From assembly GCA_015063845.1 (NCBI GenBank), contig SVTJ01000002.1:124001-188000 (forward strand): 64,000 nucleotides of DNA, read 5' to 3'. The number at the start of each line of letters is the position of its first letter. The first letter of the stretch is position 1. The position numbers and the translations under genes are program-made. Positions 6,906 through 15,089 of this stretch are shown piece after piece. This stretch comes from Oscillospiraceae bacterium. Lineage in GTDB: Bacteria; Bacillota; Clostridia; Oscillospirales; CAG-272. The notes beneath the pieces were generated by a model. That model was given only the letters and a program-made list of their open reading frames with translations, did not search any database and was not told where the DNA came from.

Positions 6906-8537
6906 ATGTCGGAAGCTGAAAAGAAAAAACGCAGAGATTACCGTAAAAACCGCGACAAATGGATATTCGGTCAGGCTTTTCTCATTATCGTGCTGACACT
7001 TGCAGTGTTGATATCCTCGATAGTAGCCGTTAATTTCAATAAGACTTATTACGTTGATTACGTAGAGGGCGGAAGCATTGACTACAATGTTTTCCTTAAG
7101 GAGAACGAGTTTTATGACAAGGCTTATCTCGAAAAGGATCAGGCGTACGTAGCATCATTGATAGACCATATCATAGCGGACTTCAATTACGGCATAGATA
7201 TGGCTGCGGAGAACGTAAATTACCGTTACTCGTACACAGTAAAGTCAAGACTTGAGATCGTTGACACAACGTCAGAGGTCGCTATTTTCAAGCCCGAGCA
7301 GGTGCTCGTTGAGAAGGCAAACAAGACGCACAACAGCTCAAGCAAGCTGGCAATAAACGAGATAATCGTGCTTGACTATGACGAATACAACGAACTTGCG
7401 GCAAGGTTTATTGAGACCTATTCGCTGACAAACACCAGAAGTAACATAGTAGTTACACTTGAGGTCGACGTGCTGAGCGAATGCGATGCAATGTCGGGCA
7501 GCGGAGTTCAGAATTACGTTTCCGAATTGCGTATACCTCTTACAACGAAAACTGTAAACATCGAAATGACCTCAACCGTTCCCAACAGCGGAGCTAAAAT
7601 GCTCGCTTGCTCAAGGGGAGTGGCGGGAGAAGTATTCAAGACCGTGGCTATCGTTCTCGGTGTTGTCGACGTGCTGCTTATACTCTTGTTCGTAGCGTTC
7701 ATTTATCTGACGAGAACAGAGGATATCACATATACAGCACGCGTCAAGAAGATACTTTCTCAGTATAAGTCGTATATACAGAAGATCAACAACGCGTTTG
7801 ACAGATCGGGTTATCAGCTCATATTTGTTGACACGTTTGATGAGATGCTGGAGATCAGAGACACTATTCAGGCACCTATCCTTATGTATGAAAATGAGGA
7901 CAAGACCTGCGCTAAGTTCTTCATACCTACTGACAGCAAGCTTTTGTATATGTATGAGATCAAGATCGAGGGCTATTCCGAGCCCGAACCCGAGCCCCGT
8001 GCAGAGACCGAAGCTACAACGATAGTTAAGCCTAACATAACAAACGTTGTTCGTCCCGTTGTCAAGGTCGTGGTAAATACTCCTGCGCCTGCCGCAAAGG
8101 ACGAAGAAGAGCCTGAGGAAGAGGCAGAGATCGAGACTGTTCTCGAAGAGCCCGAGGTCGAAGTCGAGGCGGACGAAGAAGTAGTAGTTATCGCTGAAAC
8201 AGTCGAGGAAGAGCCTGAGGTTGAGCCTGAGGACGAAAATGGTGTTGATGCCATCGATGTGTTCTGGAAAGAAAGAAACAATGACGGTAAGACCTACCGC
8301 TACGATCCCGACGGAAACGACGTTGACGAAGGAGACACGGTGCTCGTTCCCACAAGAGACGTTGCAAACGACAGAGAGGTAGTCAGAGAGGCAGAGGTAG
8401 CGAGAGGGAACTACAAAATAGATCCCGAAAAGCTTGACCACCCCCTCAAGAAGATAATCGCTGTTGTTAAGCGTAAGGCTGAAAAGGCATTCACAAGTAT
8501 GATAACCCCCGAGGAGAACAACTCCGCGGAAGAATAA
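6906..8537 (+). CDS. DUF5305 membrane protein with acidic cytoplasmic tail
   Basis: 543 residues. A basic N-terminus leads to a membrane helix (about 22-44). An extracytoplasmic DUF5305-like domain (about 45-240) follows, starting with YYVDYVEGGSIDYNV and a KENEFYDKAYLEKDQ segment. A second helix (about 243-268) leads to a cytoplasmic part with a strongly Glu-rich, low-complexity stretch (about 360-440) and a basic end. DUF5305 proteins recur beside SipW-type peptidases in clostridia and archaea, but their biochemical role is undefined. Its place between the peptidase and the second substrate suggests an assembly, anchoring or substrate-presentation factor. A strong AAAGGAGG ribosome site lies just upstream of the ATG. 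Confidence 0.75.
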   Translation: MSEAEKKKRRDYRKNRDKWIFGQAFLIIVLTLAVLISSIVAVNFNKTYYVDYVEGGSIDYNVFLKENEFYDKAYLEKDQAYVASLIDHIIADFNYGIDMAAENVNYRYSYTVKSRLEIVDTTSEVAIFKPEQVLVEKANKTHNSSSKLAINEIIVLDYDEYNELAARFIETYSLTNTRSNIVVTLEVDVLSECDAMSGSGVQNYVSELRIPLTTKTVNIEMTSTVPNSGAKMLACSRGVAGEVFKTVAIVLGVVDVLLILLFVAFIYLTRTEDITYTARVKKILSQYKSYIQKINNAFDRSGYQLIFVDTFDEMLEIRDTIQAPILMYENEDKTCAKFFIPTDSKLLYMYEIKIEGYSEPEPEPRAETEATTIVKPNITNVVRPVVKVVVNTPAPAAKDEEEPEEEAEIETVLEEPEVEVEADEEVVVIAETVEEEPEVEPEDENGVDAIDVFWKERNNDGKTYRYDPDGNDVDEGDTVLVPTRDVANDREVVREAEVARGNYKIDPEKLDHPLKKIIAVVKRKAEKAFTSMITPEENNSAEE

Positions 8538-8565
8538 AAAAACGCAGAAAGGAGAGTGAATACCT

Positions 8566-9657
8566 ATGAAAAAATGGATAAAAGCATTACTGTGTATCTC
8601 ACTCTCCTGTATGTGCTTTTTTACATGTGTCGGTTACGCGGCAATAACCTCTAACATGATTTTGCATGGCGAGGTTGATATAAAGCCGCCAAAGGAAGTC
8701 TTTATAACTACGATAACCACAAGCGAGACCAACGGAGCGACAGTTGCCGTTAACGGTTATACGGGTACGGTGGTAAACAGTACCTTGAACCTTGGAACGA
8801 CAAGCGGCGCATCGGTAATATTCACGATAACCGTGTTCAATAATACCGACGTGGATCACGGATATAACGCAAAGATATATACGGTTGGCGAGATGACGTA
8901 TGATAACGAAAATATTCATCTGGACCCCGATATCGAGCGAAGGACCGTGGTGAAGGCGGGAGAATACTTGACCTTTAACGTAATGGCAAGCTATGTAAAA
9001 CCCGGTAGTATTACAGATACGGTGCTCAACTCCATAGTCACGTACGAGTTTTTACCGCTTGATGAGATCCCCGAGGACGAGGGAGAGATCGCGGTAAGCG
9101 GAGTTCTCGGACAGTTTGAGAGAATACTCAACGACGAGATAAACGAAATCCCCGACAGCTATACACAGCTGGTAGACCAGATGTCCGACTATAATAACAA
9201 CGATAGATACGATGATTCGTATATCGGAAATGTTGACGGCGCGTCTGATGCAGATAATAATTTGCTTGATGAGCTTTTCCAAGGACAGCTTATGCTGAAT
9301 ATCAACGGAGTTGACACGGCAGTTACGCTGCTTATCAAATCCGAGGATATTGACGGAAACACGGCAAATGGCAAGGAAATGGTTATTTATATGACTACGG
9401 ATGACCTGCAAAAGTCCTCTGTTTGGCGTACTGAATATGCCCCCGTTTACGTGGCTGTATTCAGAAACGTAACTCTTGATGACGGAACTAAAGAATGGCA
9501 GCAGATAGGTGATATGTATTACGGTTCTGCTACTATCAAGCAGTATAACGGTTATCCCGGAAACGGATCGTTCGATACCGATACGTGGAGATTGGTCAAT
9601 GCGTCTGGCAACAGAACGAATACCACAATCGAAAACATTATTCAAGACATTGTTTAA
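8566..9657 (+). CDS. Second SipW-type exported protein
   Basis: 363 residues with a KKWIK start, a Cys-containing hydrophobic helix (about 5-22), GYAA at 23-26 and HGEV at 34-37. This is the same spacing as GYAA and HGKV in the first exported protein of the operon. The following 140 residues are a beta-rich domain with a Thr-rich start and a TITVFNNTD stretch typical of camelysin/TasA-like modules. A second region (about 175-363) is acidic, Asn/Asp-rich and predicted extracellular, with no family I recognise. It could be the minor or tip subunit of a structure built from the small exported protein. Last gene of the operon, closed by a long terminator. Confidence 0.72.
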   Translation: MKKWIKALLCISLSCMCFFTCVGYAAITSNMILHGEVDIKPPKEVFITTITTSETNGATVAVNGYTGTVVNSTLNLGTTSGASVIFTITVFNNTDVDHGYNAKIYTVGEMTYDNENIHLDPDIERRTVVKAGEYLTFNVMASYVKPGSITDTVLNSIVTYEFLPLDEIPEDEGEIAVSGVLGQFERILNDEINEIPDSYTQLVDQMSDYNNNDRYDDSYIGNVDGASDADNNLLDELFQGQLMLNINGVDTAVTLLIKSEDIDGNTANGKEMVIYMTTDDLQKSSVWRTEYAPVYVAVFRNVTLDDGTKEWQQIGDMYYGSATIKQYNGYPGNGSFDTDTWRLVNASGNRTNTTIENIIQDIV

Positions 9658-9660
9658 CTA

Positions 9661-9699
9661 AAAAAGAACTCCGAGTGAAGATACTCGGAGTTCTTTTTT
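9661..9699. terminator. Bidirectional terminator, end of the SipW operon
   Basis: Perfect 16-bp stem (9661-9676 with 9683-9698), six-base loop, A-run on one side and T-run on the other, placed between convergent genes. Confidence 0.92.
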
Positions 9700-9703
9700 G
9701 ATA

Positions 9704-10225
9704 TTAATAAAGCTTGATCTCGCTTGTTTCGATCCAAGGAATGAAGTTTTCGTCGTGAGGGCAGAAGTTTTCAACAAGCTCAACGCGAACGTATTTTGCT
9801 TCAACGGGTGTATCGAGTACGATGTGCTGCCATGCCTCTTCCATTGTGATGTCGAACGTGCATATCTTTGTCCACTCAACGTCGTCTATCTTGTCTTCCT
9901 TGCGGCGAAGCTTCAGGGGCTCGTCGGTGGTGCTTACGTAGATATTGATGTTCTTTGCAAGCTCCTCGAGAATACTAATGGTGATGCCAACATTTTTGAA
10001 AATGGAGATCTTGCTGATGGTCTGTGTTTCTCCAAAGAAATCAAGCACAGCGTTTGCCGTTGTCTCGGAGTTAGCGCCCCAAGTACCGCCGTTGCGCTCA
10101 AGGTCGTCGTTGATAAGGTTGTTTACCCAGAACGTGGGGTCGTTTTCAGTAACGTCAGCCCAGAGCACACGCGTGTAATAAGAGCCGTCTCTTCTGACGC
10201 CTATAGGTAATAATTCTTTGCTCAT
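9704..10225 (-). CDS. Small protein with a discoidin-like (F5/8 type C) fold, function unknown
   Basis: 173 residues without signal peptide or membrane helix. The pattern resembles a galactose-binding/discoidin domain: WGANSETTANAVLDFFGE near residues 48-65, ISKISIFKN, a central W-KI-TFDIT, then AKYVRVELVEN and a C-terminal SEIKLY strand. Such domains bind carbohydrates when extracellular, but here no export signal is seen, so a cytoplasmic or non-classical role is likely. It has a perfect promoter and an AGGAGGTAT ribosome site, suggesting good expression. The fold call is tentative. Confidence 0.5.
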   Translation of the reverse strand: MSKELLPIGVRRDGSYYTRVLWADVTENDPTFWVNNLINDDLERNGGTWGANSETTANAVLDFFGETQTISKISIFKNVGITISILEELAKNINIYVSTTDEPLKLRRKEDKIDDVEWTKICTFDITMEEAWQHIVLDTPVEAKYVRVELVENFCPHDENFIPWIETSEIKLY

Positions 10226-10261
10226 TTTTTATACCTCCTGCCATATGGCTTTATTAAGTTT

Positions 10262-10290
10262 ATTATACAACGCCGAAGTCAGTTTGTCAA
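10262..10290 (-). promoter_or_regulatory. Consensus promoter of the discoidin-like gene
   Basis: Minus strand: TTGACA (10290-10285), 17-base spacer, TATAAT (10267-10262). Both hexamers are perfect. It lies back-to-back with the flavin reductase promoter. Confidence 0.9.
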
Positions 10291-10301
10291 GTCGGTTTTG
10301 C

Positions 10302-10330
10302 TTGACAAGCTTTGCTGTATGTGATAAAAT
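10302..10330 (+). promoter_or_regulatory. Promoter of the flavin reductase/ABC exporter operon
   Basis: TTGACA (10302-10307), 17-base spacer, TAAAAT (10325-10330). Its -35 is 12 bases from the -35 of the divergent promoter. Confidence 0.85.
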
Positions 10331-10359
10331 AATTACGAAAAAGAAAAGAGGTACTGATA

Positions 10360-10953
10360 ATGGCAAAAATGAAGTGGAAGGGCGGAGCGTTGCTCTCTCC
10401 CGTGCCGCCTGCTATGGTGAGCTGCTCTCATGGTGGCAAGGATAATATAATAACTATTGCTTGGACGGGTATTGTAAACACCGACCCGCCAAAAACATAT
10501 ATCTCCGTGAGACCGTCCCGTCATTCATATGAAATGATAAAGCAAAGTGGCGTTTTTGCAATCAATCTTACTACCAAGGAGCTCGCTAGAAGCGCGGATT
10601 GGTGCGGTGTTTATACGGGTGCTAAGGTCGATAAGTTCGAGAGATGCAAGCTTACAAAAGGACACGCGACCGAGATAGATTGCGTAACCGTCGAGGAAAG
10701 CCCGTTGACACTTGAGTGCAGAGTTACCGATATCATTCCGCTGGGAACTCACGATATGTTTCTTGCGGATATAGTAGCAGTAGACGTTGATGACCGTCTG
10801 ATAGATGAAAAGGGCAAGCTTTGTCTTGAGAAAGCTGGGCTGGTAGCTTATGCCCACGGAGACTATTTTGAACTCGGCAAGAGAATTGGGGGCTTTGGAT
10901 ATTCTGTCGCGAAGAAGAAAAAGAAGCCCGCAAAAAGAAACAAGAGGACGTAA
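10360..10953 (+). CDS. Flavin reductase family protein (FMN-binding split barrel)
   Basis: 197 residues with the typical order of the flavin-reductase-like family: an N-terminal LLSPVPPAMVSC strand, a conserved D-NIITIAWTG segment, SVRPSRHSYEMI, FAINL, then GVYTGAKVDKF and a final H-D-Y-LG. It would bind FMN as a homodimer and reduce flavin or a small substrate with NAD(P)H in the cytoplasm. The C-terminus is a Lys/Arg-rich tail (about 180-197) beyond the usual fold. First gene of an apparent operon with a DUF1934 protein (gap of 2 bases) and two ABC exporter subunits. Confidence 0.85.
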   Translation: MAKMKWKGGALLSPVPPAMVSCSHGGKDNIITIAWTGIVNTDPPKTYISVRPSRHSYEMIKQSGVFAINLTTKELARSADWCGVYTGAKVDKFERCKLTKGHATEIDCVTVEESPLTLECRVTDIIPLGTHDMFLADIVAVDVDDRLIDEKGKLCLEKAGLVAYAHGDYFELGKRIGGFGYSVAKKKKKPAKRNKRT

Positions 10954-10955
10954 AA

Positions 10956-11447
10956 ATGCAGAAAGAGATAAGAATACATATCATTTCGGAAAATTATGAG
11001 GTGGAAGCTTCTTTGTTCGGTTTGGATGGCGACGACGAGCTGTTGACCGATGATGAAATTTCCGCTATGCTCGAGCCCGAGAAGACCGAAATAAAGACCT
11101 TCGGAACGCTTACACTGACTGATGACGGAAGAGCCGAGGTGGCATATGAAGAGACAGAGGCATCCGGAATGGAAGGCTCTAAAACGGCTGTCTCCTTTGA
11201 TACGGCAAATCCCGAAATAGTAACTATGACACGAACGGGCATGGTATCGACCACGCTGGTCTTTGAAAAGGGCAAGCGTCATCATTGTGTTTATAACACG
11301 CCGTATATGCCCTTTGAGGTATGTGTCAAATCGGTAAACGTTAATAACACCATATTGCAAGCGGGAACACTTGAGCTTGACTACTTTGTTGAAATACGCG
11401 GAGCAAAGGCGGAGAGAACCAAATTCTTTATGAAAATAATGGATTGA
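10956..11447 (+). CDS. DUF1934 (YwiB-like) beta-barrel protein
   Basis: 163 residues, no signal peptide. It matches the DUF1934 pattern of a small calycin-like barrel: an opening beta strand after KEIRIHI, a long acidic linker (about 25-50), GTLTLTDDGRAEVAYEET, a V-M-R-G-V-TTLVFEKG strand pair, and a C-terminal LDYFVEI strand. The biochemical function of the family is unknown; in other Firmicutes it sits near arginyl-tRNA synthetase or RNA polymerase delta genes, which is not the case here. It starts two bases after the flavin reductase stop and is probably co-transcribed with it. Confidence 0.75.
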   Translation: MQKEIRIHIISENYEVEASLFGLDGDDELLTDDEISAMLEPEKTEIKTFGTLTLTDDGRAEVAYEETEASGMEGSKTAVSFDTANPEIVTMTRTGMVSTTLVFEKGKRHHCVYNTPYMPFEVCVKSVNVNNTILQAGTLELDYFVEIRGAKAERTKFFMKIMD

Positions 11448-11456
11448 GGTGCGCGG

Positions 11457-13181
11457 ATGAAATCACTTCTGAAATATCTCGGGAAGGCAAAGCTTTTTAT
11501 AGCTATTGCCCTTATCATCAAGGTATCGGCAACGCTTATTGAACTGGCTATTCCGTACATTCTCAGCCATATTCTTGACAACGTCGTCCCCACGAAGAGC
11601 ATAAAGACGATAGTATTTTATGGCATTGCGATGATAGCTTGCGCTTGCCTTGCGTGCGTTGGAAATATAACGGCGAACAGAATGGCGGCGAGAGTGGCGA
11701 GAAACACCACAAAAGAGCTGCGCCACGATCTGTTCGTACGTACGATGGGGCTGAGCTCAAAGCAGATAGACAAATACACAATTCCAAGTCTTGAATCAAG
11801 ACTTACCTCGGATACGTACCACGTTCATCATTTTGTGGGCATGAGTATGCGTATGGGCGTGCGAGCTCCCATACTTCTCGTCGGCGGACTGTTCGTCACG
11901 GCGACACTTGACCCCATACTAACGCTGGTAATGGCGTTAATTCTTCCTTTTATTACCTTTACGATATACTTTATCAGCCGAAAGGGTATACCGCTTTTCA
12001 GAAAGATACAGCATTCTGTCGACGGTATGACAAGGATAGTCCGCGAGGACGCGCAGGGTATACGGGTAATAAAGGCGCTTTCAAAGGTGGATTACGAAAA
12101 GCGCAGATACGACAAGGCGAATAAGGAGCTGGTTGCGGACGGCACACGCGCGGACACCACCATGGCTGTGTCAAACCCCGTTGTTACGCTGCTTTTGAAT
12201 ATAGGACTTGTCAGTGTTATCGTTGTCGGTGCTTTTCGTGTCAACGGCAATTTCAGCGAGGTCGGCAAGATAATCGCGTTTATTCAGTATTTCACTATGA
12301 TATCTATGGCGATGAGAGGTCTTGCGCGTATCTTTATAGGATATACGCGCGGAGCTGCGTCGGCACAGAGAATTGCGGAGGTCATAAACACTCCGCACGA
12401 TCTTGAGGTGCAGAGTGAGGACAAGCATCCGAGGATAGAAACGGACGATATCATAACCTTTGAGGACGTAAGCTTTTCCTTTGGTGGAAAGAAGAATACC
12501 GTTTCCAACATAAGCTTTTCGCTTAAGAAAGGACAGAGCATTGGAATCATCGGTGCTACGGGTAGCGGAAAGACCACTCTTCTTCAGCTTCTTATGCGTT
12601 TTTATGACGTAGACAGCGGAAGCATACGCATTGAGGGAAGAGACGTTCGCACCATACCTCACGGTGAGCTTAATACAAAATTCGGCGTTGTTATGCAGAA
12701 CGATTTTATATATGCGGGAAGCATACGAGACAACGTTGATTTTGGCAGAAACATAGACGATGCCGCAATAAGAAGAGCGGCGCGCATCGCTCAGGCGGCG
12801 GAGTTTATTGAAGCGTACGACGACGGATACGACCATATGCTCAACTCCAAGGGAACAAACCTTAGCGGTGGACAGAGGCAGAGATTGCTTATTACAAGAG
12901 CTGTTGCGGGAGACCCACAGATACTTGTGCTTGACGACTCGTCGTCGGCACTCGACTATAAGACCGATGCCCGCCTCAGGCACGCCATTAACGAGGAGCT
13001 TGCGGACGTAACTACTGTAATAGTCGCGCAGCGTGTAAGCTCTGTTATGAATTGCGACATTATACTTGTGCTTGACGACGGAGAACTTATAGGAAAAGGA
13101 ACTCACGAAGAGCTTCTCCTTGCTTGCGACGTATATAAGGAGATAAGCGATTCGCAGATAGGAGGTGCTTTCGTTGACTGA
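11457..13181 (+). CDS. ABC exporter half-transporter with degenerate catalytic site
   Basis: 574 residues: six membrane helices (about 15-305), then an ATPase domain with Walker A GATGSGKTT, signature LSGGQRQR and Walker B ILVLDD. The catalytic Glu after Walker B is Asp, and the switch His is Gln (VIVAQR). These substitutions mark the degenerate-site subunit of heterodimeric type IV exporters such as TM287/288 and BmrCD. The partner is the next gene, which overlaps by 8 bases and has the complementary features. The pair exports drugs, lipids or peptides across the cytoplasmic membrane; the substrate is not readable from the sequence. Confidence 0.9.
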   Translation: MKSLLKYLGKAKLFIAIALIIKVSATLIELAIPYILSHILDNVVPTKSIKTIVFYGIAMIACACLACVGNITANRMAARVARNTTKELRHDLFVRTMGLSSKQIDKYTIPSLESRLTSDTYHVHHFVGMSMRMGVRAPILLVGGLFVTATLDPILTLVMALILPFITFTIYFISRKGIPLFRKIQHSVDGMTRIVREDAQGIRVIKALSKVDYEKRRYDKANKELVADGTRADTTMAVSNPVVTLLLNIGLVSVIVVGAFRVNGNFSEVGKIIAFIQYFTMISMAMRGLARIFIGYTRGAASAQRIAEVINTPHDLEVQSEDKHPRIETDDIITFEDVSFSFGGKKNTVSNISFSLKKGQSIGIIGATGSGKTTLLQLLMRFYDVDSGSIRIEGRDVRTIPHGELNTKFGVVMQNDFIYAGSIRDNVDFGRNIDDAAIRRAARIAQAAEFIEAYDDGYDHMLNSKGTNLSGGQRQRLLITRAVAGDPQILVLDDSSSALDYKTDARLRHAINEELADVTTVIVAQRVSSVMNCDIILVLDDGELIGKGTHEELLLACDVYKEISDSQIGGAFVD

Positions 13182-15045
13182 TAAGACAAAAAAGCAAAGC
13201 CTATTCAGAGAAAAGAGACCGTCTTTTAAGATAACCGACGAGGTGCAGGACGGCAAAAAGGGTACGATAAAGATCGCAGTTCTGAAAAGAATGGCAAAAT
13301 ATTTGCTCGAGCACAAGGTCATGCTTGCGGCATGCTTTTTGGTGATGCTCTTGTCAAACGGTCTGGCACTTGCCGCGCCCAAACTTTCACAGCGAGCGAT
13401 AGATGCAATAGAACCCGGAGTTGGGGCTGTTGAATTTAAACAAGTATTCTTTTACGCCGCGCTTATGATACTGTTTTATGTGGTATCTGCACTGCTTTCG
13501 TACGCGCTTGCTATAATGATGGTAAAGCTCGGTCAAAAGATAATCTACACCATGCGCCGTCAGCTGTTTGAGCACCTGACAACACTACCCGTGTCTTTCT
13601 TTGATACCCACGCAACGGGTGAACTGATAAGTAGGATATCTTACGATATCGACACGGTCAACACCTCGCTTTCACACGACCTTTTGCAGATATGCACCAG
13701 CCTTGTGACGGTCATAGGCTCGCTGGTTATGATGGCAAGCATCTCTCCGATGCTTTTGCTTGTATTCGTGATAACTGTGCCAATGTCCATAATCTATACA
13801 AAGTTCCGTTCAAAGAGGGTTCGTCCTTTGTTCAGACGGCGCTCGCAAAAGCTCGGAGAGCTTAACGGATACGCAGAGGAGATGCTTTCGGGACAGAAGA
13901 CCATTCACGCATACAACAAAGAGGGCGTGATTTGCGACCGCTTTGACCAAAAGAACGATGAGGCGGTCAAGGCATACTATACCGCGGAATACTATGCGGG
14001 CACTTTGGGCCCCACGGTAAACTTTATAAACAATCTCTCGCTAGCGCTCGTCGCTACGCTCGGCGGAGTATTTTTCCTCTTTTACTCACTCAACGCGTCA
14101 GGGGAGGCGAATATACTGCCGATGTTTACGATATCGCTCGGCGGTATAACGGCGTTCGTGCAGTATTCGAGAAAGTTTGCGGGCCCGATAAACGAATTTG
14201 CAAACATTATAAGCGATCTGCAGTCGGCTTGCTCGTCGGCTGAGAAGATATTCGTAATACTCGATACCCCCTCCGAGCCCGCAGATGCGCCCGACGCGCA
14301 GGTGCTCGAAAACGTAGAGGGCGAGGTCGAGCTTGAGAATGTCAGATTTGGATACGTTCCCGAAAGAACTATCATCAAGGATCTTTCGCTCAAGGCAAAG
14401 AAGGGTAATCTTATTGCAATAGTAGGACCTACGGGTGCAGGAAAGACAACTATAATAAACTTGCTTATGCGCTTTTATGACGTTGATAGCGGAGAGATTC
14501 GTATCGACGGCAAGGAGATAAGGGGAGTAACGAGAGACAGTTTGCGCGGCGCGTTTACGATGGTGCTCCAGGACACGTGGCTGTTCTGCGGAACGATATA
14601 TGATAACATAACCTACGGTAAAGAGGGTGCTACGCGCGAGCAAGTCATAAACGCTGCCAAGATGGCAAGGATACATTCATATATCGAGAGCCTACCCGAC
14701 GGATATGACACCGTGCTTTCGGACGACGGAGTGAATATATCCAAGGGTCATAAGCAGCTTATTACCATAGCGCGCGCTATGCTTGCGGATACACCTATGC
14801 TCATACTCGATGAAGCTACCTCGAACGTAGACTCACGTACCGAGCAGCAGATACAAAAGGCGATGTATGCGCTGATGGAGGGAAGAACGTGCTTTGTTAT
14901 TGCGCACAGACTCTCTACCATACAAAACGCGGATGCTATTCTTGTCGTTAAGGACGGAAATATCATTGAGCAGGGAGACCACGACACACTTATGTCGCAA
15001 AAGGGATTTTACTACTCTTTGTATCATTCGCAGTTTGAAAACTAA
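13174..15045 (+). CDS. ABC exporter half-transporter, catalytic partner
   Basis: The start is taken as TTG 13174, eight bases after GGAGG (13161-13165); the GTG at 13165 would overlap its own ribosome site. 623 residues: an extra ~45-residue N-terminal cytoplasmic part, six membrane helices, then an ATPase domain with Walker A GPTGAGKTT, canonical Walker B LILDEATS and switch His (FVIAHR). Its signature is the deviant ISKGHKQ rather than LSGGQ. Since the signature of one half completes the site of the other, this deviation falls in the same composite site as the Asp and Gln changes of the first half. That fits one working and one silent ATP site. Confidence 0.9.
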   Translation: MTDKTKKQSLFREKRPSFKITDEVQDGKKGTIKIAVLKRMAKYLLEHKVMLAACFLVMLLSNGLALAAPKLSQRAIDAIEPGVGAVEFKQVFFYAALMILFYVVSALLSYALAIMMVKLGQKIIYTMRRQLFEHLTTLPVSFFDTHATGELISRISYDIDTVNTSLSHDLLQICTSLVTVIGSLVMMASISPMLLLVFVITVPMSIIYTKFRSKRVRPLFRRRSQKLGELNGYAEEMLSGQKTIHAYNKEGVICDRFDQKNDEAVKAYYTAEYYAGTLGPTVNFINNLSLALVATLGGVFFLFYSLNASGEANILPMFTISLGGITAFVQYSRKFAGPINEFANIISDLQSACSSAEKIFVILDTPSEPADAPDAQVLENVEGEVELENVRFGYVPERTIIKDLSLKAKKGNLIAIVGPTGAGKTTIINLLMRFYDVDSGEIRIDGKEIRGVTRDSLRGAFTMVLQDTWLFCGTIYDNITYGKEGATREQVINAAKMARIHSYIESLPDGYDTVLSDDGVNISKGHKQLITIARAMLADTPMLILDEATSNVDSRTEQQIQKAMYALMEGRTCFVIAHRLSTIQNADAILVVKDGNIIEQGDHDTLMSQKGFYYSLYHSQFEN

Positions 15046-15054
15046 ATATAAAAG

Positions 15055-15089
15055 ACCGTGGCAGGAAATGTCCTTGCCACGGTTTTTTA
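15055..15089. terminator. Terminator between the ABC exporter and MATE genes
   Basis: Stem ACCGTGGCA/TGCCACGGT (15055-15063 with 15075-15083), then TTTTTT; an A-run precedes it, so it can serve both convergent operons. Its right end touches the last codons of the MATE gene. Confidence 0.85.

Noticed and set aside
12171..13382. 403-codon minus-strand frame across the ABC exporter genes
   Set aside because: Both exporter genes have all family motifs on the plus strand; this frame has none.
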